NCBI GenBank assembly: GCA_944332455.1
Contig: CALVJY010000016.1
Coordinates: forward strand, 1 to 50,268
From: an uncultured Clostridia bacterium
GTDB lineage: Bacteria; Bacillota; Clostridia; Christensenellales; HGM11417
Length of the DNA: 50,268 bases
Reading direction: 5' to 3'
Under the pieces are notes generated by a model. The model had not been told where the DNA came from. It did no database searches and was given only the letters and a program-made list of their open reading frames with translations. Of this stretch, positions 8,499 to 16,521 are shown one piece after another (position 1 is the first letter of the stretch; the number at the start of each line of letters is the position of its first letter). The position numbers and the translations under genes are program-made.

Positions 8499-11213
8499 TT
8501 AGTCCCGCTTTTCCGACCGCTTGGCCCGGTGCTCGCGGATGAGCTCGTGCGGCCACTTGAACTTGAACTTCCGCACGGCGATGTCGAGCAGGAAGAGGAT
8601 CAGGGCGGCCAGGCAGAAGGCCAGGCGGGGATCGTAGCTGACGTGGAGGGCGGTCTCGAAGCCCTCGTAGACCTCCCAGGGATCGGCCACCGCGCTGCCG
8701 TTGCCGCCGGCGGCCAGTTCGGCCAGGAAGGCGGCGCCGTCCCGGTCGGAGAGCACTTCGTACTCCGCCGAGTAGGAGAACACCCGGTAGACCGAGGAAG
8801 TGGCCAGCACGTTGCCGGCAGCGTCCAGCTTGCGCACCACGACCTCGTGGACGCCGGGCTGGGTGATGACAAAGGTGGTCCGGGTGTAGCCGTTGTCCGG
8901 ATTCATGGCGATGGGGGTGACAGTCTCCCCGCTCCCCCCGCCTCCGGCGGTGCGGTAGGAGGCCTCGATGACCTCCCCCTCGTTCAGCTCGGTGAACACG
9001 CTCATGACCGTGGAGTAGTTGCCCAGGCTCAGGCTGACGCCGATCTCGGCCGGCCGGATGTCCCGGGTCGGGAAGAGGGCCACCGCGATGTTCTTGAGGA
9101 TCTGCTGACCGGCCGCCGATTCCAGAAAGGCCGACGACCAGGTGCCGTTCAGGTCGCACATGAAGCTGCCCACCGACCCCTCTCCGTACTTCCACTGGGC
9201 ATAGATGGGGACGTATTCCCCCACCAGCACCGAGGTGGCGTCCTCCTTGATCCTGGTGCCGTAGAAGCCGTCCAGAGTGGGCATGTCGTCCTGGGTGACT
9301 CCGCTGACCACCGAAGTGTGGGTGCGGATGACCGGGGTAAAGGTCTCGTAGTTGACCCCCTTGATCTCGGGCGCCTCCAGCTCGTTGCGCATCTTGTCGG
9401 TCAGTTCCTGCACGTTGTTGATCTTGATGTACCGGCCGTTGCCCAGGGCCGCGGCCCGCTCCATGTCGGTGTCGTAGCCGCCCGAGCTCAGGTTGACGAT
9501 GGTCACCGTCACCCCGAGCTTGGCGAACCGCTCGATGGGCTTGCGGTAGGTCTCGTAGCCCCCCTCGTCGGTGGGATCGCCGTCCGAGACGATGACGATG
9601 TGCCGCTTTTCCACCGAACTTAAGGCCATCAGCGCCGAGCCGGCGGCCTCGATCGAGGAGGCGTAGGGGGTGCCGGTCAGGCTCATCTCCAGGTTGTTCA
9701 TGGAGGCGATGATCCGGGCCATCTGGGGGACGGGGAGCATCGGGGAGATCTCGACGGCGGGATCGCCCAGGGCCATGATCCCGCAGTAGTCCCGATCGCT
9801 CAGCGAGTACTGCAGGCAGGCCGTGATGGCCTCCACCGCCAGATCCAGGTAGGTCTTGCCCGAGGCGTCGATCCCCCAGAACATACTGCCCGAGACGTCC
9901 AGCAGAAAGACCACGCCCAAGGGCGGGGTGTAGTCGATGGCCTCCACGGGGAGCATCTCCTGGTACAGGGTGCCCCGGAGGTCCTCCCGGTTGTAGGCGT
10001 TCTCCTCCGATCCGGCGTCGTCGTTGCCCCCCACCGTGAACAGCCCGCCGCCGTACTCATGGACATAGGTGTTCAGCATCTCGTCAAAGCCCTCGGGCAT
10101 CCCCTCGCCCTGGAGATCGGCATTGGAGATGTTGACCAGCACGATCTCATCGTACTGCCGCAGCCCGTCCACCGAGGCGGGCACGTTCTGCGGATTGGTG
10201 CGAACGTTGACCACGTCCACCGTGTAGCCGGTCTCGTCGGTCAGGATCCCCCTCAGTTCGTCGGACTCGCCGGTGTTGCGCTCCAGAATGAGGATGCGGT
10301 CGAACACCGCGATGTCGATGTAGCTGTAGTAGGCGTTGTTCTGGGTCAGGGTGTCCGAGGAATTGGCCACCTCGAAATTCAGGGTGTGCATGCCCGGCGC
10401 GGTGAAGGCGTAATCGAGGGCGACCTCCTGGGTGCCGACGGTCAGCTCGACCTCGGCGGTGCCGGCGGCCTCGCCGTTGTCGTAGAGGGTGAGGACGGCC
10501 GGGCCTTCCACAGAACTGCGCAGCCCCACGGTCAGCCGGAAGGAGTCCCCCACCGCCACGTTGTAGTCGGGGGTGACCAGGCTGATGATCTCGACCTCGG
10601 CGGTCTCGGGGCGGGTGACGGTCACGGTGTCGATGCGGATGCCGTCCGCGGCCGCGGTGCGCACCGCCGTCAGTCCGTCGCCGTCGGTCTCCAGCCCGTC
10701 CGAGATCAGCACGATCTTGGCGGTCAGCGGCTGGGTGATCAGCCCGCGGGTGTAGTTGATGGCGGCGGCGATGTCGGTGGCCGAGGTGTCGGGCAGCTGG
10801 GCGCTCAGGTACCGGCGGTAGACTTCGTCGGTGTCATAGCTCAGCTCCGAGGCCAGCACCTGGTCGTAGCCGAACAGCACCACGCCCACGTTGAACTGGG
10901 AGCGGCTCTCGTCCAGGATGTCCTGGACCAGCTGGTCCCGCTGCTGTTCGCTCTCCCCGCCGCTGTCCGACATGTCCACCAGCAGGTAGATCTGGTTGTC
11001 CTCGTTGGGGACGTCGTAGAGGAAGGCCACGCCGGCGAACACGCTGATGCACAGGACCATGATCAGCCCGTGCAGCACCATGGAGGTGATGCGGTTGCGG
11101 TTGCGCCGGTACTTTTTGGCCGACCGGAAGTAGTGAAAGACGGTGAAGAACAGGGCCGGGATGAGCAGGAGCAGCAGCCAGGGATATTCGAATCCGATCG
11201 TGAAATTGTACAT
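8499..11213 (-). CDS. Membrane protein with two vWA domains (Bat-like)
   Basis: 904 residues. Two N-terminal membrane helices (about 11-28 and 45-66), then vWA domain 1 with MIDAS DMSDS at residues 80-84, an Ig-like segment (about 250-330), a region from about 335 to 425 like the glutamine-amidotransferase-fold part of large BatB-type proteins ('ILILERN...DEIVLVNIS'), vWA domain 2 with a classical DVSGS near 438 and TPYASSI, a beta-rich segment, and a C-terminal membrane helix (AFCLAALILFLLDIAV) with a basic tail. Both MIDAS sites look intact. The RBS is GGAGGAG and the gene starts 15 bp after the BatA-like gene. vWA proteins coupled to MoxR ATPases serve in metal-dependent assembly or maturation. 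The substrate is not known; the surface proteins of this operon are the obvious candidates. Confidence 0.85.
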   Translation of the reverse strand: MYNFTIGFEYPWLLLLLIPALFFTVFHYFRSAKKYRRNRNRITSMVLHGLIMVLCISVFAGVAFLYDVPNEDNQIYLLVDMSDSGGESEQQRDQLVQDILDESRSQFNVGVVLFGYDQVLASELSYDTDEVYRRYLSAQLPDTSATDIAAAINYTRGLITQPLTAKIVLISDGLETDGDGLTAVRTAAADGIRIDTVTVTRPETAEVEIISLVTPDYNVAVGDSFRLTVGLRSSVEGPAVLTLYDNGEAAGTAEVELTVGTQEVALDYAFTAPGMHTLNFEVANSSDTLTQNNAYYSYIDIAVFDRILILERNTGESDELRGILTDETGYTVDVVNVRTNPQNVPASVDGLRQYDEIVLVNISNADLQGEGMPEGFDEMLNTYVHEYGGGLFTVGGNDDAGSEENAYNREDLRGTLYQEMLPVEAIDYTPPLGVVFLLDVSGSMFWGIDASGKTYLDLAVEAITACLQYSLSDRDYCGIMALGDPAVEISPMLPVPQMARIIASMNNLEMSLTGTPYASSIEAAGSALMALSSVEKRHIVIVSDGDPTDEGGYETYRKPIERFAKLGVTVTIVNLSSGGYDTDMERAAALGNGRYIKINNVQELTDKMRNELEAPEIKGVNYETFTPVIRTHTSVVSGVTQDDMPTLDGFYGTRIKEDATSVLVGEYVPIYAQWKYGEGSVGSFMCDLNGTWSSAFLESAAGQQILKNIAVALFPTRDIRPAEIGVSLSLGNYSTVMSVFTELNEGEVIEASYRTAGGGGSGETVTPIAMNPDNGYTRTTFVITQPGVHEVVVRKLDAAGNVLATSSVYRVFSYSAEYEVLSDRDGAAFLAELAAGGNGSAVADPWEVYEGFETALHVSYDPRLAFCLAALILFLLDIAVRKFKFKWPHELIREHRAKRSEKRD

Positions 11214-11228
11214 ATCTTCTTCTCCTCC

Positions 11229-13121
11229 CTACTGCGTCCGGCTGGCGATGGCCCACTCCACGAACAGCAGCAGCACCAGCGCGCCGGCCAGGAACAGGAT
11301 CAGGTCGTAGTCCTCGTCCTCGGGCAGGGCCTCCACGTGGGGATTTTCCAGCTCGGGGATGGGGGTGACAAAGTCGCTCTCGGCGTTGGGGATCTTGACG
11401 TAGAAGTTCTCGAACACTTCCTCATTGGTGAACAGGACCTGGGACAGGGTGTAGGTGCCGTAGGTGTTCAGCACGATCTCCTGAGGCAGGTCGGTCAGCT
11501 CGAACTCCTCGCCCTGTCCGCTGACGGTCAGCGAGGTGGCCCGGGCGTTCAGCTGCACCGATTCCCCCACCTCGAAGTTGTTGCGCTCGATGGTGGAGGG
11601 GAAAAAGTAGTTGAAGGTGCGGAGGAACAGCTTGGGAAATTCCAGCACGATGGAGCCGTCCGAGTTCTGCAGCTCGAAGGGCATGACCACGATCTTGGTC
11701 GAGGGGTCGTTGCGCACCGCATAGGCCGGGGTCCCCCGCCCGCAGGTCAAAAGGATCTCGTAGTCCTCGCTGAAGGTCATGACCGTGCAGCGGGAGAGGA
11801 AGATCTCCGCGGCGTTGACCCCGTCGGTGACGGCGTGCTCGCCGGTCGCCGAGAGGTACATGTTGCCGGTCTGCACGGTGCCGGTCAGGTTCATGCCCAG
11901 GCCCTGCGGCAGGGTGGGCGGATTGACCAGCATGACCACCCCGTCGGTGGGCAGGGCGGAGGGCGTGTAGCGCTCGAAAATGTAAAAGTCAAAGCCCATG
12001 GTCTCGGGCTGCTTCTGGTTGGTGTTGATCTCCACGAACTCGATGTCCCAGCGGCTGCGCAGGGTGTCGCGCAGGCTCATGATGCCCCCCCGGAAGTAGA
12101 TGTTGGGGATGGAGCTGGCGTACTGGATGCGGATGGTCTCCTTGGTGCCGCCGTAGACGTAGAACATGTTGTCGTAGGTGAAGGAATCCTCCACGTTGAT
12201 GTAAAAATAGGCGTACTGGTAGGCGTAGATCCCCGTGGATTCGGTGCTTTCGGCATCAAAGACCAGGGTCTTGGGCTGATCGCCCTCCAGCCAGACGTCC
12301 AGATCGTACCGGGTCACCCCGGTCTCGGCGCCGTTGGCCCCGTAGATCTCGCAGTACACCGTGACGTCGGAATCCCGGCCGTAGCTGGCCAGATCCACCT
12401 CGAAGGAGTAGAAGTTCTCCTCCAGCACGGCGGTGCAGTCCAGAATGGCCACGTTGAACTCCTCGGGGTCGGTGACGTCCACCACCTCCACCATGCCGGG
12501 GTTCAGGTAGCTCTTGGACGAGTAGTACAGCACTTCGGCGTCCGGGGTCTCGTCCAGGATCTGCTCGGCCAGCGCCATGGCGCCCTCGACGTCGGCCGAG
12601 CCGTGGTAGCACGCCGAGGCGGCCTGTCCGGCCAGTTCGTCCAGGGCGGCGGTCAGCTCGGCATAGGTCCGCGGGGTGGTCCGCACCGTCAGGGTGCGGG
12701 CGCTCTCCCCGGCCAGGATGACCGAGATCTCCCCCTCGTCCGCCATGACCTCGTCGGCCAGCTCCCGCACCCCCTGCAGGGCGCGGTCGAAGCGGGTCTC
12801 CCCGTCCAGGCCGGCCATCATGGAGGCCGAGGCCTCGATGACGGCGATCTTGCGGTTGACGGGGGCGGGGCGGAAGGCCTCCAGCACGGGCTGGGCCATG
12901 ATCAGGGCGCAGCAGGTGATGGCCAGGATCTGGCACAGAAGCAGCAGGATGTCCTGCATCCGGTTGATCGGGTTCCGCTTCCGCCGCATTTTGAGGCTGA
13001 GTTTCCACACATAGGTGCTGGAGACCGCCTTTTTCTGAAAATTGGGCTTGATGAGGTAGATGATCAGCAGGACGATCAGTCCCAGCAATCCCAGCAAGCC
13101 CAAAGGCACCAACCATTTCAT
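11229..13121 (-). CDS. BatA-like N-terminal membrane protein with degenerate vWA domain
   Basis: 630 residues. Two N-terminal helices (about 5-24 and 58-78) flank a basic 'MRRKRNPINRMQ' loop, the layout of the BatA/aerotolerance-regulator N-terminal domain. A vWA-like domain follows (about 91-270), but its first MIDAS motif reads EASAS at residues 96-100 instead of D-x-S-x-S. The middle region is beta-rich and extracytoplasmic in character, and a C-terminal helix (LILFLAGALVLLLFVEWAIA) ends the protein. The ATG overlaps the DUF58 stop by 4 bp (ATGA), indicating translational coupling. Its partner is probably the double-vWA protein downstream. The Asp-to-Glu change may weaken or alter metal binding; that is inference. 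Confidence 0.82.
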   Translation of the reverse strand: MKWLVPLGLLGLLGLIVLLIIYLIKPNFQKKAVSSTYVWKLSLKMRRKRNPINRMQDILLLLCQILAITCCALIMAQPVLEAFRPAPVNRKIAVIEASASMMAGLDGETRFDRALQGVRELADEVMADEGEISVILAGESARTLTVRTTPRTYAELTAALDELAGQAASACYHGSADVEGAMALAEQILDETPDAEVLYYSSKSYLNPGMVEVVDVTDPEEFNVAILDCTAVLEENFYSFEVDLASYGRDSDVTVYCEIYGANGAETGVTRYDLDVWLEGDQPKTLVFDAESTESTGIYAYQYAYFYINVEDSFTYDNMFYVYGGTKETIRIQYASSIPNIYFRGGIMSLRDTLRSRWDIEFVEINTNQKQPETMGFDFYIFERYTPSALPTDGVVMLVNPPTLPQGLGMNLTGTVQTGNMYLSATGEHAVTDGVNAAEIFLSRCTVMTFSEDYEILLTCGRGTPAYAVRNDPSTKIVVMPFELQNSDGSIVLEFPKLFLRTFNYFFPSTIERNNFEVGESVQLNARATSLTVSGQGEEFELTDLPQEIVLNTYGTYTLSQVLFTNEEVFENFYVKIPNAESDFVTPIPELENPHVEALPEDEDYDLILFLAGALVLLLFVEWAIASRTQ

Positions 13122-14017
13122 TCCATCATCCCTACCTTCAGCAGCTCTTTGAAAAAGGTCTTTTCCAGGGGGAGGTCGGTCCTGACGGTCAGAAAGGCCG
13201 CCCCCCGCTTGGCGCAGTATGTGCGGATCTCCCCGATCAGGCCCTGCAGGGCCTCGTCATAGGTCTCCTGCAGCCCCCGGGTGATCCGGACCTTCAGATT
13301 CCGGGGATCCCCGAGGTCTCCGGCCTCGGCGTCCAGAAGGTGCACCCGCCCCATGTAGAGGGGTTCGACCTCCTCGGGGGAGAGCACCTGGATCAAAAGC
13401 AGCTGCCGTTTTTTGTAGACCAGGTAATCCACCGCCTTTTTCCAGTCGCTGTCCGTGAAAAAGTCTGAAATGATCACCGAAAGCCCGTCGTTCCCCCCGG
13501 GGTTCTGACAGGCGGTGACCGCCTCGCCGAGGTCTGTGTCCCCCTCGAAGGACAGGCCCTCGAGCTGGCTGACCACGTGGAAAAAGGTGTTCTTGCCCAC
13601 GATGACCCCGAAAGGATCCTCGCACGTCCCCTCCCGCATCAGCCGGAAGGAGACCTTGTCGGTGTTGTGGACGGCCAGAAAGCCCAGGGCCGCGGCCATG
13701 CTCACCGCGTAGGCCGCCTTCTGGGGATTTTCCTTGCCCATGGAGGCCGAGCAGTCCAGAAAGATCTGGACGTTCATCTGCCGCTCGTCGGTGAACAGCT
13801 TGATGAAGAATTTTTCAAAGCGGCTGTACAGGTTCCAGTCGATGCGCCGGAGGTCGTCCCCCAGCATGTACTCGCGGTAGTCGGCGAACTCCACCGTCTG
13901 CCCGTAGGTCTTGACCAGATGCCTGCCCCCGAAAAAGCCCGTCAGATCGGCCCGCAGATGGAGGGCCAGGGTCTCCAGCCGGCTGAAAAAGGCGTCGTTG
14001 AGGAAAGAGTTTGTCAT
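13118..14017 (-). CDS. DUF58 family protein
   Basis: 299 residues, cytosolic. The DUF58 hallmark 'FADYREYMLGDDLRRIDW' is at about 44-61, followed by a vWA-like fold with DCSAS at 88-92 and 'ISDFF' later in the domain. This is the usual third component beside MoxR and vWA membrane proteins in Bat-type operons. The biochemical role of DUF58 proteins is not settled; they are thought to link the ATPase to the vWA partners. The ATG overlaps the MoxR stop (ATGA), and its own stop overlaps the BatA-like start, so the three genes are translationally coupled. Confidence 0.9.
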   Translation of the reverse strand: MTNSFLNDAFFSRLETLALHLRADLTGFFGGRHLVKTYGQTVEFADYREYMLGDDLRRIDWNLYSRFEKFFIKLFTDERQMNVQIFLDCSASMGKENPQKAAYAVSMAAALGFLAVHNTDKVSFRLMREGTCEDPFGVIVGKNTFFHVVSQLEGLSFEGDTDLGEAVTACQNPGGNDGLSVIISDFFTDSDWKKAVDYLVYKKRQLLLIQVLSPEEVEPLYMGRVHLLDAEAGDLGDPRNLKVRITRGLQETYDEALQGLIGEIRTYCAKRGAAFLTVRTDLPLEKTFFKELLKVGMME

Positions 14018-15090
14018 CCCTTTCTCCCGAACAGTTTTTTCTTCTTACGGTCCTCCTCGGCGGCGGGAGCGGCTTCGGGGGCCGGCGCCTCGGCCGCTTT
14101 GGCCGGCTTTTTGCCGTTCAGCTCGTCCAGGATCATGGCGACCACGTCGTCGGCCGAGACCCGCTCGGTGATGGCCTCGAAGTTCAGCTTGATGCGGTGG
14201 CGGAGCACCGGGTAGGCCAGGGCGTTCAGGTCGGAGTAGGCCACGTTGAAGCGGCCGTTCATCAGGGCCCGGACTTTGGCGGCCGAGATCAGCGCCTGTC
14301 CGGCGCGGGGGCTGGCCCCCAGGCGGACGTACTTTTTGGCGGCCTCCGAGGCGCAGTCGCTGTCGGGATGGGTGGCCGAGCACAGCACCATGGCGTAGCG
14401 CAGCACCTCCTCGGCCACGGGGATCTGGTTGGCGGTCCTGCGCATGGCCAGCACCTGCTCGCCCGAGCAGACGGCGTCGGCGGTCTCCTCCATGGTCTTC
14501 TGGGTCATGGTCACGATGCTCATCAGCTCGTCCAAACTTGGGTTTTTGACGATGAGTTTGAACATGAAGCGGTCCATCTGGGCCTCGGGCAGGGGGTAGG
14601 TGCCGTCCTGCTCGATGGGGTTCTGGGTGGCCAGCACGAAAAACGGCTCCTCCAGCCGGCGGGAGACGCCCATGACCGTCACGGTGTGCTCCTGCATGGC
14701 CTCCAGCAGGGCGGACTGGGTCTTGGGGGTGGCGCGGTTGATCTCGTCGGCCAGGATGATGTTGCTGAAGATGGGGCCGGGCTGGAACTGGAAGGAGGAA
14801 TTGCCGGCCTCGTCCTTGACCACGATGTTGGTGCCCGTCACGTCCGCGGGCATCAGGTCGGGGGTGAACTGGATGCGGGAGAAGGGCAGGTTGAACACCC
14901 GTCCCAGGGTCCGCACCAGGCGGGTCTTGCCCACCCCGGGCACGCCCTCCAGCAGGACGTTGCCGCCGGCGATCATGGCGATGACGGCGGATTCCACGAT
15001 GTCCTGCATGCCCACGATGTCCCGGCGGGTCTGCTCGAAGATGCTTTTGCACTGCTCGCTGAACTGTGTGATGTCTGCTTCGTTAACCAT
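14014..15090 (-). CDS. MoxR family AAA+ ATPase
   Basis: 358 residues. Walker A GVPGVGKT at 49-56, Walker B IILADE at 111-116 followed by INRATPKTQSALLEAMQE, sensor-1 region ATQNPIEQDGTYPLPEAQ, and the C-terminal lid. A tail of Ala/Pro/Glu ending in KKKKLFGRKG extends past the usual ~320 residues. MoxR ATPases act as cytosolic chaperone motors for vWA-containing complexes (methanol dehydrogenase maturation, Bat systems). Its immediate coupling to DUF58 and two vWA membrane proteins is the classical set. RBS GAGGG lies about 10 nt upstream. It is 109 bp downstream of the DUF4175-like gene in the same direction. Confidence 0.95.
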   Translation of the reverse strand: MVNEADITQFSEQCKSIFEQTRRDIVGMQDIVESAVIAMIAGGNVLLEGVPGVGKTRLVRTLGRVFNLPFSRIQFTPDLMPADVTGTNIVVKDEAGNSSFQFQPGPIFSNIILADEINRATPKTQSALLEAMQEHTVTVMGVSRRLEEPFFVLATQNPIEQDGTYPLPEAQMDRFMFKLIVKNPSLDELMSIVTMTQKTMEETADAVCSGEQVLAMRRTANQIPVAEEVLRYAMVLCSATHPDSDCASEAAKKYVRLGASPRAGQALISAAKVRALMNGRFNVAYSDLNALAYPVLRHRIKLNFEAITERVSADDVVAMILDELNGKKPAKAAEAPAPEAAPAAEEDRKKKKLFGRKG

Positions 15091-15199
15091 AGCTGTGTTC
15101 CCTCTTTTTGAAATGTTTTCGTTCTTCGGTTTGTTTTCTGTCAGTTTGCCGGTCCCGGGGCCGCCGGACGGCCCTTTGTTTGGGATCCGGAAAGGCTGC

Positions 15200-16210
15200 T
15201 TACCTCAGCGCGTTGAAATAGGTCTCGAGGAACTGTTTTTCCTCCTCGGTCAGATCGGGATCCTGGGCCAGGGCCTCCATGGCCTCCTCGTAGTACTCGT
15301 CGAACAGGTCGCGGTACTTGATGGTCCAGTCGATGACGTAGTCATAGTTTTCGGGATTGACCCCCTCGCTGGGCTGGCTCTCCGAAGGCTCCTGGGCGTT
15401 GCCGTCCTCGGGGGGCTGATCCAGGGCCTCGTCGCCGTCGGGGACTTCCTCCGCCCCGTCGTCGTCCAGGGGGAGGAACCAGGCCGTAAAGGTGATGTCC
15501 TCGGTCAGGCCGGTGTCCGAGCGCACGGGGTAGGGATAGCCGTCCGTCCAGCGGTAAAAGCGGTAGCCGTCGTCCGGCACGGCGATGACCGTTTGGGTCT
15601 CCCCCGTCTCCTTGCGGATGTTCTGCTGGGCCTCGCCGAAGATGACGCCGCCGGTCATGGCCGTGTACTCCACGTCGATGTAGTTGGCGGGATTGCGGCC
15701 CTGGGCCTCGGCGATCAGCTGGGCCCCGCTGGGGATCACCCCAAGGTCGGTCAGGCCGTTGACCGCGGTCATGCCCAGGCCGAAGGCCCCGCCCACGCAC
15801 AGCAGCACGGTCAGGGTCATGGACAGCGCAAAGCCGAGCCTGCCCAATCCGAATTTTTCCAGGGCGGCCTCGGCGTCCTCCCGCTGGCGGCGGGCGATGT
15901 AGTCGTCGGAGTCCTTCAGCTCCAGCATGGTGATCAGGCGTTCCTCCAGCCCGAGGGCGTCCACCCTCCGGGCCACCGCCCGGGCATTGGGCCGGAAAAA
16001 GAGGAAGTAGGCCGCCAGGGCCACTCCCGCCGTCACGGCCGCGAACACGCCCACGGTGAGGAAAAATCCCCCGAATCCGGCCAACCAGCCCGCAAAACCG
16101 ACGGCAAAGGCCGCCAGCGCGCCGATGGCCGCCCCCCAGAGGAGGCTTTTGAGGATGCCCTCCCGCCGCAGGCGGGCGTAGTACTCTTGAAAAAGACTGT
16201 CTGGTTTCAT
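15200..16210 (-). CDS. DUF4175-like membrane protein with InlB-like external module
   Basis: 336 residues. Two tight N-terminal membrane helices (about 22-67), a cytosolic stretch 'ARRVDALGLEERLITMLEL' like the DUF4175 proteins often found in MoxR/DUF58/Bat operons, a third helix (FALSMTLTVLLCVGGAFGLGM), then an extracytoplasmic part. That part contains a beta-grasp-like module 'IAVPDDGYRFYRWTDGYPYP...ITFTAWF', resembling the InlB B repeat of the giant protein next door, then an acidic Pro/Glu/Ser linker and a helical tail. The start at 16210 (MKPDSLFQEYY) was chosen because GGGAG precedes it; the frame is open to 16399 but without a ribosome site. Family assignment is tentative; membrane topology is confident. 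Confidence 0.75.
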   Translation of the reverse strand: MKPDSLFQEYYARLRREGILKSLLWGAAIGALAAFAVGFAGWLAGFGGFFLTVGVFAAVTAGVALAAYFLFFRPNARAVARRVDALGLEERLITMLELKDSDDYIARRQREDAEAALEKFGLGRLGFALSMTLTVLLCVGGAFGLGMTAVNGLTDLGVIPSGAQLIAEAQGRNPANYIDVEYTAMTGGVIFGEAQQNIRKETGETQTVIAVPDDGYRFYRWTDGYPYPVRSDTGLTEDITFTAWFLPLDDDGAEEVPDGDEALDQPPEDGNAQEPSESQPSEGVNPENYDYVIDWTIKYRDLFDEYYEEAMEALAQDPDLTEEEKQFLETYFNALR

Positions 16211-16474
16211 GTCTGCTCCCTGCCTCCCCCGCGGGGCGGAGGCCAAAAGATGGTGAAAACGCGGTTCAGCCCGGCTTTTTTCGGACCTTCCGAAAAAGGC
16301 CGAAAACCCGGAAAAAGGAAGCGCTCTCCCCTCCCCTTTCCGGGCCTCCGAACGGGAAGTCCGAAAAGGGGAAAGAAGACGCCCCTTCATGTTCGTCACG
16401 ACGGCCGACCCGCGGCCGCCGCGGCAACAGCATTTTTTTGCCCTCCCCGGGCCGCCGCCCTTTCGGACGGTCTG

Positions 16475-16508
16475 CCGGGCCGGACGGCGTTGTGTCCGTC
16501 CGGCCCGG
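16475..16508. other. Strong intercistronic hairpin after the giant LRR gene
   Basis: CCGGGCCGGACGG (16475-16487) pairs perfectly with CCGTCCGGCCCGG (16496-16508), 13 bp with an 8-nt loop, only 14 nt past the stop of the giant gene. No U-run follows on the minus strand. Like the hairpin at 8430 it may set the 3' end or stability of the upstream segment and give unequal expression within the operon. The remaining ~260 bp up to the next start hold nothing else I can support. Confidence 0.55.
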
Positions 16509-16521
16509 AGGAAAGTTAAGT

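Noticed and set aside
2346..8502. Very long plus-strand frames (over 900 codons) opposite the surface-protein genes
   Set aside because: They are antisense shadows created by high GC and the repeat structure. Their translations are rich in Gly, Arg, Gln and His without domains, while the minus strand gives clear BspA and Big_3 proteins with ribosome sites.
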